DNA of 64,000 nucleotides from Kosakonia sp. BYX6 (GTDB lineage Bacteria; Pseudomonadota; Gammaproteobacteria; Enterobacterales; Enterobacteriaceae), in the NCBI RefSeq assembly GCF_038449125.1, contig NZ_CP151800.1, positions 1,274,406 to 1,338,405 on the forward strand. Reading direction: 5' to 3'. Of this stretch, positions 1 to 9,947 are shown piece by piece. Under the pieces are notes generated by a model. The model was given only the letters and a program-made list of their open reading frames with translations, was not told the origin of the DNA and did no database searches. The first letter of the stretch is position 1; each line of letters begins with the position of its first letter. A program made the translations under genes and the position numbers.

Positions 1-334
1 CCAGATACCCATGATCAGGACGAACAAATCCCGGCACGGTATTTTCTAATTCTTTATACATATTCAGCAGGGAAGGGGGAATGGCGACACCAGGGCGCAC
101 AGAAAATGCCAAACCGTGCGCTTGTCCCGGACCGTGATAAGGATCCTGGCCGAGGATTACGACTTTAACGTCACCCAATTCGGTGAAACGAAAGGCATTG
201 AACACCTCTTTCTGCGGCGGGTAAATTGTCACGCCGGCCTGGCGCTCAGTAGCGACCGTACTGAGGGTGTTAATAAAGTAAGGCTGCTGCTTTTCGTCTG
301 CCAGCACATCATGCCATGTCAATGAAGTGGTCAT
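1..334 (-). CDS. ung: Uracil-DNA glycosylase, N-terminal part (cut by window edge)
   Basis: Removes uracil from DNA as the first step of base-excision repair. The first 111 residues are visible, starting [11 protein letters not shown]; the gene runs off the left edge, so the C-terminal half is missing here only because of the window. The water-activating motif [16 protein letters not shown] of family-1 enzymes is present at about residues 61-76, followed by the [12 protein letters not shown] segment. The start is the ATG whose complement is at 332-334. It is transcribed away from grcA, so 335-648 is a divergent control region. The residues match enterobacterial Ung closely. Confidence 0.95.
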   Translation of the reverse strand, partial: MTTSLTWHDVLADEKQQPYFINTLSTVATERQAGVTIYPPQKEVFNAFRFTELGDVKVVILGQDPYHGPGQAHGLAFSVRPGVAIPPSLLNMYKELENTVPGFVRPDHGYL

Positions 335-473
335 CCCGCTCTCCTGCGAATTTTGTTAGCCGTAGCTTAACTGCTTCTTTCCCCGGAACAAAATGCACAG
401 TCATCTTTGGTGGTCAATCCTAAAATAATTTTGAAAATTTACGCAAATTTTAAGTTCGGCAAAATGGCCTAAC

Positions 474-487
474 TTGATATAAAACAA
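474..487 (+). promoter_or_regulatory. Upstream FNR box of grcA
   Basis: TTGATATAAAACAA fits the FNR consensus TTGAT-N4-ATCAA at 9 of 10 fixed positions. Its centre (480.5) lies exactly 53 bp upstream of the centre of the second box. In E. coli yfiD/grcA, two FNR sites at about -93.5 and -40.5 have this spacing, and the upstream one tunes expression under micro-aerobic conditions. Confidence 0.7.
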
Positions 488-526
488 GAACAATCCCTTA
501 TCGCCATTTTCGCTACGTGGTTTTTA

Positions 527-540
527 TTGATTTAAATCAA
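527..540 (+). promoter_or_regulatory. Downstream (perfect) FNR box of grcA
   Basis: TTGATTTAAATCAA is a perfect FNR palindrome (TTGAT-TTAA-ATCAA). It lies 109 bp upstream of the grcA start, where a class II activator site would be centred near -41. This predicts strong anaerobic induction of grcA by FNR. Confidence 0.85.
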
Positions 541-648
541 AGATTGGCTCGTATCGGGCTGGTATATAAACAACCAGACAACAATGGTTTTACCAATTGG
601 CCGGAAGGCGTCCGGCTAATCAAATAATGTGCCTAAGGGAGGCTATTC

Positions 649-1032
649 ATGATTACTGGTATCCAGATTACTAAAGCTGCTAACGATAACCTGTTGAACT
701 CGTTCTGGTTGCTTGATAACGAAAAAGGCGAAGCGCGTTGTGTTTGTGCAAAAGCTGGTTATGCAGAAGATGAAGTGGTTGCCGTCAGCAAACTGGGCAA
801 CATCGAATACCGTGAAATTCCGATGGAAGTGAAACCGGAAGTTCGCGTAGAAGGAGGCCAGCATCTGAACGTTAACGTACTGCGCCGTGAAACCCTGCTC
901 GACGCCGTTGAGCACCCGGAAAAATACCCGCAGCTGACGATTCGTGTATCCGGTTACGCTGTGCGTTTTAACTCTCTGACGCCAGAACAGCAGCGCGACG
1001 TTATTGCTCGTACTTTCACTGAAAGCCTGTAA
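649..1032 (+). CDS. grcA: Autonomous glycyl radical cofactor (stress-induced pyruvate formate-lyase spare part)
   Basis: 127-residue cytoplasmic protein that replaces the C-terminal glycyl-radical domain of pyruvate formate-lyase after oxygen damage. The last third carries the radical segment RVSGYAVRF (about residues 98-106), in which the Gly is the radical site, followed by the [10 protein letters not shown] tail typical of PflB. The ATG at 649 follows a strong AAGGGAGG ribosome site. Two FNR boxes lie upstream and a terminator shared with srmB lies downstream, so the gene is monocistronic. Length and sequence match the family. Confidence 0.97.
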   Translation: MITGIQITKAANDNLLNSFWLLDNEKGEARCVCAKAGYAEDEVVAVSKLGNIEYREIPMEVKPEVRVEGGQHLNVNVLRRETLLDAVEHPEKYPQLTIRVSGYAVRFNSLTPEQQRDVIARTFTESL

Positions 1033-1043
1033 TTTCAGACGCT

Positions 1044-1078
1044 AATAAAAAAACGCCGGGTTCCCCCGGCGTTTTTTT
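1044..1078. terminator. Bidirectional terminator between grcA and srmB
   Basis: GC-rich hairpin (AACGCCGGG / CCCGGCGTT) flanked by an A-run on the left and a T-run on the right. It can therefore end transcription of grcA (+) and of srmB (-), which converge here. Confidence 0.9.
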
Positions 1079-2411
1079 ATTCTTCATTTTTTTGCTGTTC
1101 GTTGTTCGCAGCGCTGGGCTTACGTCGCTTACCAATATTCTTGGTATCACGGTGGCGTTGCTTGACGCGCGGTTTCTCTTTGTCTTTCTCTTTCTTCTTC
1201 TCTTCGCGCTTCGCCAGCACTTTTTTCGATGGCTTGCCTTGCAGCTTTTCGCTTGGCGCGCGGGTCGTTGGGCGTAATTCATCAATTACGCGGGCTTTTA
1301 GCGGCTCTTCAACATAGCGGCCCACTTTACCCAGCAACAAATAATCGTGCGCTTCGACCAGTGAAATGGCGATGCCTTTACGACCAGCACGGCCGGTACG
1401 GCCGATACGGTGCAGGTAGGTATCGCCACTGCGCGGCATATCGAAGTTGAAGACATGGCTAACGTCAGGAATATCAATCCCGCGCGCGGCAACATCGGTA
1501 GCAACCAGTACGTTAACGCGGCCATCCGTCAGGCGTTTAATCGCTTCATTACGCTTCGCCTGCACCATCTCACCTTCGAGGTAACAGTTATTGATGCCCG
1601 CTTCGCGAAGCCAGTTTGCCAGCTCATGCACGCGCTCACGTTTGCGCACAAAGACGATGGAACGGCTGGTTTCAGGCTGTTTCAGCAGATGCACCAACAA
1701 CGCGGTTTTATGCTGAACATCATCGGCACGGTAGTACCATTGATGGATTTTCTTACGCTCGCGTGTGGACGGTGTGGCGGATACTTCCACCGGATCTTCC
1801 AGCAGACGTTCTGCAAAATCTTTAATCGCATTGCCTTCAAGCGTTGCGGAGAACAGCATGGTCTGTTTACGCCAGCGCGTTTCGCCAGCGATTGTCTCAA
1901 TGTCCTGCGCGAAACCCATGTCGAGCATGCGGTCGGCTTCATCCAGGATCAGCGTTTCAACCGCGCGGCAATCGAAGTTCTCTTCTTTTATGTATTGCAG
2001 CAGTCGGCCTGTGGTCGCTACCACAATATCCTGGTTTTCGCTGAACACTTCGGCGTGGTTCATATATGCAACGCCGCCGGTGATGGTGGCGATATCAAGA
2101 TGAGTATTAACTGCCAGTTCACGCGCGTGATCGGCAACTTGCATCGCCAGCTCACGGGTTGGCGTCAGGATCAGGATACGCGGCGGGCCGGATTTCTTAC
2201 GCGGAAAGTCCAGAAGGTGTTGCAACGCCGGCAGCAAATAGGCTGCGGTTTTACCTGTCCCGGTTGGCGCGGAACCGAGGACATCACGCCCCTCAAGCGC
2301 AGGCGGAATGGCAGCAGCCTGGATGGCGGTCGGGCGTGTGAAGCCTTTATCCTGGAGCGCGTCCAGAAGGCTGTCGTCAAGTTCGAGTTCGGAAAAAGTC
2401 GTTACAGTCAT
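1077..2411 (-). CDS. srmB: ATP-dependent DEAD-box RNA helicase SrmB
   Basis: 444-residue RNA helicase that assists early 50S ribosomal subunit assembly. Visible motifs are the Q motif (about 23-31), Walker A APTGTGKT (48-55), PTRELA (84-89), DEAD (157-160), SAT (188-190) and HRIGRTGR in the second RecA domain. The last roughly 60 residues are a Lys/Arg-rich tail ([17 protein letters not shown]), typical of SrmB and likely an RNA-binding extension. The gene is divergent from trmN6 and ends at the bidirectional terminator shared with grcA. Confidence 0.95.
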   Translation of the reverse strand: MTVTTFSELELDDSLLDALQDKGFTRPTAIQAAAIPPALEGRDVLGSAPTGTGKTAAYLLPALQHLLDFPRKKSGPPRILILTPTRELAMQVADHARELAVNTHLDIATITGGVAYMNHAEVFSENQDIVVATTGRLLQYIKEENFDCRAVETLILDEADRMLDMGFAQDIETIAGETRWRKQTMLFSATLEGNAIKDFAERLLEDPVEVSATPSTRERKKIHQWYYRADDVQHKTALLVHLLKQPETSRSIVFVRKRERVHELANWLREAGINNCYLEGEMVQAKRNEAIKRLTDGRVNVLVATDVAARGIDIPDVSHVFNFDMPRSGDTYLHRIGRTGRAGRKGIAISLVEAHDYLLLGKVGRYVEEPLKARVIDELRPTTRAPSEKLQGKPSKKVLAKREEKKKEKDKEKPRVKQRHRDTKNIGKRRKPSAANNEQQKNEE

Positions 2412-2540
2412 GATCTACCTCTGTGTGGGGCGCTGATTATAGACGTTACGGCTGCAATCTTCATCTGTTGTCTGCTTATCGCTTTTCCAGCGCTACGCTT
2501 TCCCCTATGCTACACCGGTTTCCGTATTGAGGTTGTTAAG

Positions 2541-3278
2541 ATGTCTCAGTCAAAGGCCCAGTTCCGCCGCGATGGCTTCACGTTCAAAGAGTGCTTTATC
2601 GCGCACGATCGCTGTGCCATGAAAGTCGGCACCGACGGGGTCATGCTGGGTGCCTGGTCGCCCGTTTCAAAAGCCCGACGTGTATTAGATATTGGTACTG
2701 GCAGCGGTTTGTTGGCTCTGATGTTAGCCCAGCGCACGCCTTCGACGGTGACCATCGATGCGGTCGAACTTGATGAAGAAGCCGCAGCGCAGGCGCAGGA
2801 AAATGCTCAGGCTTCACCGTGGGCGGATCGCATTACGGTGCACAGCGCGGATATTCGCCAGTGGAGTAAAGAGAATACGACGCGCTACGATCTGATTGTC
2901 AGCAACCCTCCCTATTTTGAGGAAGGAGTGAAATGTGCGACGCCAGAACGGGAGCGCGCGCGTTACACCACGACGCTCGATCATCAAGCGTTGCTGGAAA
3001 TTGCCGCGACACTGATCACCGAAGAGGGTTTTTTCTGCGTGGTTCTGCCGATCGAAGCCAGCGACGCGTTTACCGCGAAGGCGCTCAATCTCGGCTGGCA
3101 TCTGCGTTTACGTACGGATGTCGCCGAAACCGAAGGCCGCTTGCCGCACCGCGTGTTATTGGCGTTTTCGCCTCGCCAGTGCGAGCTCTTTGCCGATCGG
3201 CTGGTGATCCGCGGGCCGGATCAGCGTTATTCAGATGGCTACACCGCACTGACCGAGGCTTTTTACGTGTTTATGTGA
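2541..3278 (+). CDS. trmN6: tRNA1(Val) (adenine(37)-N6)-methyltransferase
   Basis: 245-residue class I SAM-dependent methyltransferase (YfiC) that makes m6A37 in tRNA-Val. The SAM loop LDIGTGSG is at residues 49-56 and the N6-adenine methylase motif NPPY at 122-125. The open frame extends far upstream, opposite srmB, but homology begins at [13 protein letters not shown], so I take the ATG at 2541. The 3' end overlaps the convergent nadB gene by 16 bp, so there is no room for a terminator between them. Confidence 0.92.
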   Translation: MSQSKAQFRRDGFTFKECFIAHDRCAMKVGTDGVMLGAWSPVSKARRVLDIGTGSGLLALMLAQRTPSTVTIDAVELDEEAAAQAQENAQASPWADRITVHSADIRQWSKENTTRYDLIVSNPPYFEEGVKCATPERERARYTTTLDHQALLEIAATLITEEGFFCVVLPIEASDAFTAKALNLGWHLRLRTDVAETEGRLPHRVLLAFSPRQCELFADRLVIRGPDQRYSDGYTALTEAFYVFM

Positions 3279-4882
3279 GTTTGCGGCGAGAGTACTGTTG
3301 GGCCGGATTCTGGCAGCAAATCCGGGTAATCGAGCGTGTAATGCAGGCCGCGGCTCTCTTTACGCGCCATCGCGCAGCGGACAATCAGCTCCGCCACCTG
3401 CACCAGGTTACGCAGTTCGAGCAGGTTATTGGAAACGCGGAAATTGGCGTAATACTCATCAATTTCCTGCTGCAATAACGTAATGCGGCGCAATGCGCGC
3501 TCAAGGCGTTTAGTTGTGCGCACAATGCCGACGTAGTCCCACATAAACAGCCGTAACTCATGCCAGTTGTGCTGCAAAATAACCCGCTCATCGGCGTCAT
3601 CTACGCGGCTTTCATCCCACGCCGGTAATGCTGTGGCGGTTTCTGTTTGCGGCATACGCCGGGAAATATCTTCCGCTGCCGACCAGCCGTATACCAGGCA
3701 CTCTAACAATGAATTAGACGCCATGCGGTTCGCGCCGTGCAAGCCGCTATAACTCACTTCACCCACCGCATACAGACCATCCACATCGGTACGCCCATGA
3801 TCGTCGATCATCACGCCACCGCAGGTATAGTGCGCTGCTGGCACAATCGGCACCGGTTCTTTTGTTAAGTCGATCCCCAGACCGAGCAGTTTTTCATAGA
3901 TTGTCGGGAAGTGATGGCGAACGAACTCTTGCGGCTTATGGCTGATATCCAGGTACATACAGTCCACACCGAGACGCTTCATTTCATGATCGATCGCGCG
4001 GGCGACAACATCGCGCGGCGCTAATTCGCCACGGGGATCAAAATCCGGCATAAAACGCGTGCCATCAGGGCGTTTCAGATGCGCCCCTTCGCCGCGCAGC
4101 GCTTCCGTCAGCAGGAAGTTTCGCGCCTGCGGATGAAACAGCGCCGTTGGGTGAAACTGGTTGAATTCAAGATTTGCTACCCGGCAGCCCGCGCGCCAGG
4201 CCATCGCGATGCCGTCGCCCGATGAAATATCCGGATTGGTGGTGTATTGATAAACTTTCGACGCGCCGCCGGTCGCCAGCACAACGGCCGTCGCGCGGCA
4301 GGTTTCGACATGTTCTTTATCACGGTTCCATATCCATGCGCCCACAACGCGGCGTGTTCCGGGCAAACCGATTTTGTCGGAAATAATCAGATCCACCGCA
4401 TTGGCGCGTTCCAAAACACGAATATTGGGGTGATTGAGCGCCTGGCTGACCAGCGTGTTTTCCACCGCTTTGCCTGTGTGATCGGCGGCATGCAGAATAC
4501 GGCGATGGCTGTGGCCGCCTTCGCGAGTCAGATGATAACTGGCGTCACCATTCTCGGTGATTTCAGTATCGAACAATACGCCCTGGTCGATCAGCCATTG
4601 CACGCAGGTGCGCGCGTTGCTGGCGACAAATTCTGCGGCATGGCGTTCAACGATACCCGCACCGGCAATCAACGTGTCTTCGACGTGGGATTCAATGCTA
4701 TCGGTTTTATCGAACACCGCAGCAATGCCGCCTTGTGCATAGAATGTCGAGCCTTCGCTAATCGGCCCTTTACTTAAAACGATGACATTGTGATGTGCCG
4801 CCAGGCGTAATGCCACCGAGAGACCAGCCGCACCGCTGCCGATGATCAGCACATCACAGGAGAGTTCAGGAGTCATTTTCAT
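3263..4882 (-). CDS. nadB: L-aspartate oxidase
   Basis: FAD flavoprotein of 539 residues that oxidises L-aspartate to iminoaspartate, the first step of de novo NAD synthesis, together with quinolinate synthase NadA. The N-terminal dinucleotide-binding motif GSGAAG is at 15-20, and the succinate dehydrogenase-like signatures HSHRRILHA and HPTAL are present. The ATG at 4882 gives the same N-terminal length as the E. coli protein. A perfect NadR box lies 5-22 bp upstream of the start. Confidence 0.96.
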   Translation of the reverse strand: MKMTPELSCDVLIIGSGAAGLSVALRLAAHHNVIVLSKGPISEGSTFYAQGGIAAVFDKTDSIESHVEDTLIAGAGIVERHAAEFVASNARTCVQWLIDQGVLFDTEITENGDASYHLTREGGHSHRRILHAADHTGKAVENTLVSQALNHPNIRVLERANAVDLIISDKIGLPGTRRVVGAWIWNRDKEHVETCRATAVVLATGGASKVYQYTTNPDISSGDGIAMAWRAGCRVANLEFNQFHPTALFHPQARNFLLTEALRGEGAHLKRPDGTRFMPDFDPRGELAPRDVVARAIDHEMKRLGVDCMYLDISHKPQEFVRHHFPTIYEKLLGLGIDLTKEPVPIVPAAHYTCGGVMIDDHGRTDVDGLYAVGEVSYSGLHGANRMASNSLLECLVYGWSAAEDISRRMPQTETATALPAWDESRVDDADERVILQHNWHELRLFMWDYVGIVRTTKRLERALRRITLLQQEIDEYYANFRVSNNLLELRNLVQVAELIVRCAMARKESRGLHYTLDYPDLLPESGPTVLSPQTHINT

Positions 4883-4886
4883 GGTG

Positions 4887-4904
4887 TGTTTAATTTACTA
4901 AACA
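4887..4904 (-). promoter_or_regulatory. NadR operator in front of nadB
   Basis: TGTTTAATTTACTAAACA is an exact match to the 18-bp NadR palindrome TGTTTA-N6-TAAACA. It ends only 4 bp from the nadB start codon, so it lies in or next to the leader. This predicts repression when NAD is plentiful. Confidence 0.85.
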
Positions 4905-5116
4905 AATGATTGCTGAGCATAGCACCGGGGTCGCTTTATGCGCACTGTTTTTTGATTTTTTGTACTGCTCACTAAACGGTGCTGTGATGAGATCAACGCC
5001 AATAGCCGAAAAAAATATTAAGAAGCAGTTTGTTAGCTAAGGTGTATTAGAGATGAAAAAAAAGCGGTATTAGGATACTCTCTGGCGATCTTGATGACTT
5101 TCGTTAAGAACACACA

Positions 5117-5305
5117 ATGTTCAACGTTTGCAGATTTATAACGAGCGATAATGAAATTCTGTGGAACGATGCACAAAAACAAAGGCGTAACGGAACTTTA
5201 TTACAGACCTGCTCTCTAAATGGCTGCTTGCTCATAGTGCAGTATTGGAGTGGCGTTTCTGGATACGCGTGGAAATTGGTTTTGGGGAGACTTTACCTCG
5301 GATGA
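5117..5305 (+). CDS. rseD: Leader ORF overlapping the rpoE start (RseD-like leader peptide)
   Basis: Short ORF whose TGA stop overlaps the rpoE ATG as ATGA, the arrangement of a translationally coupled leader peptide. Its last residues (AWKLVLGRLYLG) are encoded by the conserved GGGGAGACTTTACCTCGG segment that also carries the rpoE ribosome site. E. coli has a leader ORF called rseD here, reported at about 51 codons. From the first ATG this one has 62 codons, so the true start is uncertain. The sigma-E promoter lies inside the frame, so transcripts from it would not carry the complete leader ORF. No function beyond coupling is implied. Confidence 0.5.
   Translation: MFNVCRFITSDNEILWNDAQKQRRNGTLLQTCSLNGCLLIVQYWSGVSGYAWKLVLGRLYLG
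5192..5219 (+). promoter_or_regulatory. Sigma-E-dependent promoter of the rpoE operon
   Basis: A GGAACTT -35 element (5192-5198), a 16-bp spacer and a TCTAA -10 element (5215-5219) match the sigma-E consensus. The site is 83 bp upstream of the rpoE start and predicts positive autoregulation of rpoE-rseABC. Confidence 0.85.
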
Positions 5306-5877
5306 GCGAGCAGTTAACGGATCAGGTTCTTGTTGAAAGGGTCCAGAAAGGAGATCAGAAATCGTTCAACTTACTGGTGGTGCGCTACCAGCATAAAGTG
5401 GCGAGTCTGGTTTCCCGATATGTCCCTTCAGGCGATGTGCCTGATGTCGTACAAGAATCATTTATAAAAGCCTATCGCGCGCTTGATTCATTCAGGGGGG
5501 ATAGCGCTTTTTATACCTGGCTATACCGTATTGCTGTCAACACAGCGAAAAATTACCTGGTTGCCCAAGGGCGCAGGCCGCCATCCAGTGATGTGGATGC
5601 AAATGAAGCAGAAAACTTCGAAAGTGGCGGTGCACTGAAAGAAATTTCGAACCCTGAGAACTTAATGTTGTCAGAAGAACTGCGACAAATAGTTTTCCGA
5701 ACCATTGAGTCGCTCCCGGAAGATTTACGCATGGCAATTACGTTGCGGGAGCTGGATGGCCTAAGCTATGAAGAAATTGCGGCCATAATGGATTGCCCGG
5801 TAGGTACAGTGCGTTCACGTATCTTCCGTGCTCGTGAAGCTATTGATAATAAAGTTCAACCGCTTATCAGGCGTTGA
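5302..5877 (+). CDS. rpoE: RNA polymerase sigma factor RpoE (extracytoplasmic stress sigma-E)
   Basis: 191-residue ECF sigma factor controlling the envelope stress response. Region 2 (about 20-95, with FRGDSAFYTWLYRIAVNTAKNYL) and region 4 (about 130-185, with ELDGLSYEEIAAIMDCPVGTVRSR) are intact. The frame is open further upstream, but conservation starts at MSEQLTDQVLVERVQKGDQ, giving the ATG at 5302 that overlaps the leader ORF stop. It heads rpoE-rseA-rseB-rseC, where RseA and RseB restrain sigma-E. Confidence 0.97.
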   Translation: MSEQLTDQVLVERVQKGDQKSFNLLVVRYQHKVASLVSRYVPSGDVPDVVQESFIKAYRALDSFRGDSAFYTWLYRIAVNTAKNYLVAQGRRPPSSDVDANEAENFESGGALKEISNPENLMLSEELRQIVFRTIESLPEDLRMAITLRELDGLSYEEIAAIMDCPVGTVRSRIFRAREAIDNKVQPLIRR

Positions 5878-5908
5878 CGATAGCGGGATACTGGAAAAGG
5901 TATTAGGC

Positions 5909-6559
5909 ATGCAGAAAGAAACACTTTCCGCTTTAATGGATGGCGAAACGCTGGATAACGAGCTGCTCGTTGAGCTGTCTCAGGATCCTGAAATGCAGAG
6001 AACCTGGGAGAGTTATCATCTCATTCGCGATTCTATGCGCGGTGATACTGCCGATCTCCTCCATTTCGATATCTCAGCCCGTGTGATGGCCGCGATCGAG
6101 AATGACGCTGTTCAACCTACAACACTGTTGATTCCTGAAGCGCAGCCCGCACCGCATCAATGGCAGAAAATGCCGTTCTGGCATAAAGTTCGCCCGTGGG
6201 CAAGCCAACTTACTCAAATGGGCGTAGCGGCGTGCGTATCACTGGCTGTCATTGTGGGCGTCCAGCACTATAATGGGCAAGCTGAATCAACCCAACAACC
6301 CGAAGCGCCAGTGTTTAATACGCTGCCGATGATGGGGAAAGCCAGTCCGGTTAGTCTGGGTGTTCCTTCTGATGCAACGGCGAGTGCCGGTCAGCAACAG
6401 CAGGTGCAGGAACAGCGTCGTCGCATCAATGCGATGCTGCAGGATTACGAACTGCAACGCCGCCTGCACTCCGAACAGCTTCAGTTTGAACAGGCACAAA
6501 CGCAGCAGGCTGCGGTACAGGTGCCAGGAAATCAAACTTTAGGAACGCAATCGCAGTAA
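5909..6559 (+). CDS. rseA: Anti-sigma-E factor RseA
   Basis: 216-residue inner-membrane protein. The cytoplasmic part (about 1-90) binds sigma-E, a single membrane helix lies near 101-119, and the periplasmic part binds RseB and is cut by DegS. The DegS cleavage pair Val148-Ser149 of the E. coli protein is conserved in position. The frame opens upstream inside rpoE, but MQKETLSALMDGE is the family start. Its TAA stop shares one base with the rseB ATG, indicating coupling. Confidence 0.96.
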   Translation: MQKETLSALMDGETLDNELLVELSQDPEMQRTWESYHLIRDSMRGDTADLLHFDISARVMAAIENDAVQPTTLLIPEAQPAPHQWQKMPFWHKVRPWASQLTQMGVAACVSLAVIVGVQHYNGQAESTQQPEAPVFNTLPMMGKASPVSLGVPSDATASAGQQQQVQEQRRRINAMLQDYELQRRLHSEQLQFEQAQTQQAAVQVPGNQTLGTQSQ

Positions 6560-7512
6560 TGAAGCAACTTTGGTGTGCCATGTCTTTTGTGGCTACTGGC
6601 CTGTTCTTCTCTGTTAACGCCTCGGCTGATGTTTCGTCCGGGGCGTTGTTGCAGCAAATGAATGTGGCGAGTCAGTCCCTCAATTACGAACTCTCTTTTG
6701 TCAGCATCAATAAGCAGGGTGTTGAGTCGTTGCGTTATCGTCATGCGCGACTGAACGACCAGCCTCTCGCACAACTGTTGCAAATGGATGGTCCTCGCCG
6801 CGAAGTCGTACAACGGGGCAACGAAATTAGCTATTTCGAGCCAGGTCTTGAACCGTTTACGCTCAACGGCAATTACATTGTCGATTCGCTACCCTCGCTG
6901 ATTTATACCGACTTTAAACGTCTGTCCCCGTATTACGATTTCATCTCCGTAGGGCGTACGCGCATTGCCGACAGGCTGTGCGAAGTGATCCGCGTTGTCG
7001 CGCGTGACGGGACCCGCTATAGCTATATCGTGTGGATGGATGAAGAAACCCGTCTGCCAATGCGCGTCGATCTGCTCGATCGCGATGGTGAAACGCTGGA
7101 ACAGTTTCGCGTCATTGCTTTCACGGTGAACGGCCAGGTAACCAACAGCATGCAAACGCTGGCAAAAGCCAGTTTGCCGCCGTTGCTCTCTGTACCGGTC
7201 GGCGACAAAGTGGACTTTAACTGGTCAGCGTCCTGGTTACCGCAAGGTTTCAGCGAGGTCTCCAGCAGCCGTCGTCAATTGCCAACGATGGATGTGCCTG
7301 TTGAGTCGCGCCTCTATTCTGATGGGTTATTCAGCTTCTCGGTTAACGTCAATCGCGCTAACCAGAACAGCGCCGATCAGATGCTGCGCACCGGACGGCG
7401 TACCGTCAGCACAACCGTGCGTGACAATGCCGAAATCACGATCGTCGGCGAACTGCCACCGCAAACCGCAAAACGTATTGCGGATAGCCTCAAATTCAAG
7501 GCCGCACAATGA
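6559..7512 (+). CDS. rseB: Sigma-E regulatory protein RseB
   Basis: 317-residue periplasmic sensor that binds RseA and protects it from DegS until mislocalised lipopolysaccharide or lipoproteins compete. A cleavable signal peptide is seen, with cleavage predicted after ASA at residue 23. The body is the two-domain MucB/RseB fold. The start overlaps the rseA stop by one base and the 3' end overlaps rseC by four bases, so the whole operon is tightly coupled. Confidence 0.95.
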   Translation: MKQLWCAMSFVATGLFFSVNASADVSSGALLQQMNVASQSLNYELSFVSINKQGVESLRYRHARLNDQPLAQLLQMDGPRREVVQRGNEISYFEPGLEPFTLNGNYIVDSLPSLIYTDFKRLSPYYDFISVGRTRIADRLCEVIRVVARDGTRYSYIVWMDEETRLPMRVDLLDRDGETLEQFRVIAFTVNGQVTNSMQTLAKASLPPLLSVPVGDKVDFNWSASWLPQGFSEVSSSRRQLPTMDVPVESRLYSDGLFSFSVNVNRANQNSADQMLRTGRRTVSTTVRDNAEITIVGELPPQTAKRIADSLKFKAAQ

Positions 7513-7988
7513 TTAAAGAGTGGGCAACCGTCGTTTCCTGGCACAACGGCAACGCACTGGTTGAATGTGATGTTAAAGCCTCCTGCAGCAGCTGCGCCTC
7601 GCGCGCCAGTTGCGGTAGCCGCGTGTTGAACAAACTCGGCCCGCAAATAACGCATACTATCGCCGTACCCAGCGCTGAGCCGCTGGTGGTCGGGCAAAAA
7701 GTTGAATTGGGTATCGCCGAAAGCAGTTTGCTGGGTTCGGCGGTGCTGGTTTATATGTCGCCTCTCCTTGGGCTGTTCGTGATGGGCGCTGTTTTCCAGA
7801 CGTTGTTTAGTCAGGATCTCGCCGCGTTATGCGGTGCGGTGCTTGGCGGCGTGGGCGGTTTTTTACTGGCGCGCGGTTTGTCACCAAAGCTGGCTACCCG
7901 TAGCGAATGGCAGCCCATTATCCTGAGCGTAGGTTTGCCTCCAGACCTTGTTCGCGTCGACGATGCATCCGCTGAAAGCCGCCCGTAA
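7509..7988 (+). CDS. rseC: SoxR-reducing system / sigma-E regulatory protein RseC
   Basis: 159-residue inner-membrane protein, last gene of the rpoE operon. The N-terminal domain has the four-cysteine set C20, C26, C29, C35 typical of RseC and thought to carry a redox or Fe-S centre. Two hydrophobic helices follow at about 72-92 and 98-118. In E. coli it has a mild positive effect on sigma-E and takes part, with the Rsx complex, in reducing SoxR. The ATG overlaps the rseB TGA. Confidence 0.93.
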   Translation: MIKEWATVVSWHNGNALVECDVKASCSSCASRASCGSRVLNKLGPQITHTIAVPSAEPLVVGQKVELGIAESSLLGSAVLVYMSPLLGLFVMGAVFQTLFSQDLAALCGAVLGGVGGFLLARGLSPKLATRSEWQPIILSVGLPPDLVRVDDASAESRP

Positions 7989-8132
7989 TTCCGCCGTTTA
8001 AGTCTTACGATACCAGGCTGGTATGAGCATTTCCCCGCATTGTGGTTGTAGTGTAGAATGCGGCGTTTCAGTACATTGACGTCAGGCGCGAACAGGCCTC
8101 TTAGTTACCCGTAAGGCATAAAATCTCACTAT

Positions 8133-9932
8133 ATGAAGAATATTCGTAACTTTTCGATCATCGCTCATATCGACCACGGTAAGTCGACGCTGTCTGACCG
8201 TATCATCCAGATTTGCGGTGGTCTTTCCGATCGCGAAATGGAAGCCCAGGTTCTGGACTCCATGGATCTTGAGCGCGAGCGCGGCATTACTATCAAAGCA
8301 CAGAGCGTGACGCTGGATTACAAAGCCACCGACGGTGAGACTTACCAGCTCAACTTTATCGATACCCCAGGTCACGTCGACTTCTCCTATGAAGTTTCCC
8401 GTTCTCTTGCCGCCTGTGAAGGGGCACTGCTGGTGGTTGACGCCGGTCAGGGCGTGGAAGCGCAGACGCTGGCGAACTGCTACACCGCTATCGAAATGGA
8501 TCTGGAAGTTGTGCCAGTACTGAATAAAATCGACCTGCCGGCCGCCGATCCAGAGCGCGTAGCGGAAGAGATTGAAGATATCGTCGGCATCGATGCCACC
8601 GACGCGGTGCGCTGCTCGGCGAAAACCGGCGTCGGCGTACCGGATGTGCTGGAGCGTCTGGTGCGTGACATTCCGCCGCCGGAAGGCGATCCGGACGCGC
8701 CGTTGCAAGCGCTGATTATCGACTCCTGGTTCGATAACTACTTGGGCGTTGTTTCTCTGGTGCGTATCAAAAATGGCACTATGCGCAAAGGTGACAAAAT
8801 CAAGGTGATGAGCACCGGTCAGGTTTATAACGCTGATCGTCTCGGCATCTTCACGCCGAAACAGGTTGATCGCACTGAACTGAAGTGCGGTGAAGTAGGC
8901 TGGTTGGTCTGCGCCATTAAAGACATCCTCGGCGCACCGGTAGGGGATACCCTGACTGCCGCCCGCAACCCGGCGGATAAAGCGCTGCCTGGTTTCAAAA
9001 AGGTCAAACCGCAGGTCTATGCCGGCCTGTTCCCGGTCAGCTCCGACGATTACGAAAACTTCCGCGACGCGCTCGGCAAACTGAGCCTGAACGACGCATC
9101 TCTGTTCTACGAACCGGAAAGCTCCACCGCGCTGGGCTTTGGTTTCCGCTGCGGCTTCCTGGGTCTGCTGCACATGGAGATCATTCAGGAACGTCTGGAG
9201 CGTGAATATGACCTGGATCTGATCACCACCGCGCCAACCGTGGTGTATGAAGTTCAGACCACCAACAAAGAAGTGATTTACGTCGACAGCCCATCCAAGC
9301 TGCCGCCTCTGAACAATATTGAAGAGCTGCGCGAGCCTATCGCGGAGTGTCATATGCTGCTGCCGCAGGAGTATCTGGGCAACGTCATCACGCTGTGTGT
9401 GGAAAAACGCGGTGTGCAGACCAACATGGTTTACCACGGTAAACAGGTCGCGCTGACGTACGAAATCCCAATGGCGGAAGTGGTGCTGGACTTCTTCGAT
9501 CGTCTGAAGTCGACCTCGCGCGGTTACGCCTCGCTGGATTACAACTTCAAACGCTTTCAGGCTTCCAACATGGTTCGCGTGGACGTGCTGATCAACAGCG
9601 AGCGTGTTGATGCGCTGGCGTTGATCACCCACAACGATAACGCGCCGTATCGCGGTCGTGAGCTGGTGGAGAAGATGAAAGAACTGATTCCACGCCAGCA
9701 ATTTGATATCGCGATCCAGGCGGCCATCGGCAACCATATTATTGCCCGTGCGACCGTGAAACAGCTGCGTAAAAACGTTCTGGCAAAATGCTATGGCGGC
9801 GACGTTAGCCGTAAGAAAAAGCTGCTGCAGAAACAGAAGGAAGGTAAGAAACGCATGAAGCAGGTCGGCAACGTCGAACTGCCGCAAGAAGCGTTCCTCG
9901 CCATTCTGCACGTCGGCAAAGAGAGCAAATAA
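8133..9932 (+). CDS. lepA: Elongation factor 4 (ribosomal back-translocase GTPase LepA)
   Basis: 599-residue translational GTPase with G1 AHIDHGKST at the N-terminus, G3 DTPGH and G4 NKID, followed by EF-G-like domains and the LepA-specific C-terminal domain ending in the basic [18 protein letters not shown] region. It acts on stalled ribosomes and in 30S biogenesis. The start [16 protein letters not shown] is the family start. A TAGAAT hexamer at 8054-8059 could be part of its promoter, but I see no convincing -35. It lies 15 bp upstream of lepB. Confidence 0.97.
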   Translation: MKNIRNFSIIAHIDHGKSTLSDRIIQICGGLSDREMEAQVLDSMDLERERGITIKAQSVTLDYKATDGETYQLNFIDTPGHVDFSYEVSRSLAACEGALLVVDAGQGVEAQTLANCYTAIEMDLEVVPVLNKIDLPAADPERVAEEIEDIVGIDATDAVRCSAKTGVGVPDVLERLVRDIPPPEGDPDAPLQALIIDSWFDNYLGVVSLVRIKNGTMRKGDKIKVMSTGQVYNADRLGIFTPKQVDRTELKCGEVGWLVCAIKDILGAPVGDTLTAARNPADKALPGFKKVKPQVYAGLFPVSSDDYENFRDALGKLSLNDASLFYEPESSTALGFGFRCGFLGLLHMEIIQERLEREYDLDLITTAPTVVYEVQTTNKEVIYVDSPSKLPPLNNIEELREPIAECHMLLPQEYLGNVITLCVEKRGVQTNMVYHGKQVALTYEIPMAEVVLDFFDRLKSTSRGYASLDYNFKRFQASNMVRVDVLINSERVDALALITHNDNAPYRGRELVEKMKELIPRQQFDIAIQAAIGNHIIARATVKQLRKNVLAKCYGGDVSRKKKLLQKQKEGKKRMKQVGNVELPQEAFLAILHVGKESK

Positions 9933-9947
9933 CCTTAAGGAGTTGGC

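Noticed and set aside
1410-2540. N-terminal extension in frame with trmN6
   Set aside because: It runs antisense through srmB and has no homology to TrmN6; the family start is at 2541.
5245-5301. Longer RpoE start in frame
   Set aside because: Conserved sequence begins at MSEQLTDQ and the ATGA overlap with the leader ORF fixes the start at 5302.
8082-9911. Long open frame (609 codons) on the minus strand opposite lepA
   Set aside because: It mirrors the codon pattern of the well-conserved lepA gene; its translation has no recognisable domain and no ribosome site. It is a GC-driven shadow.
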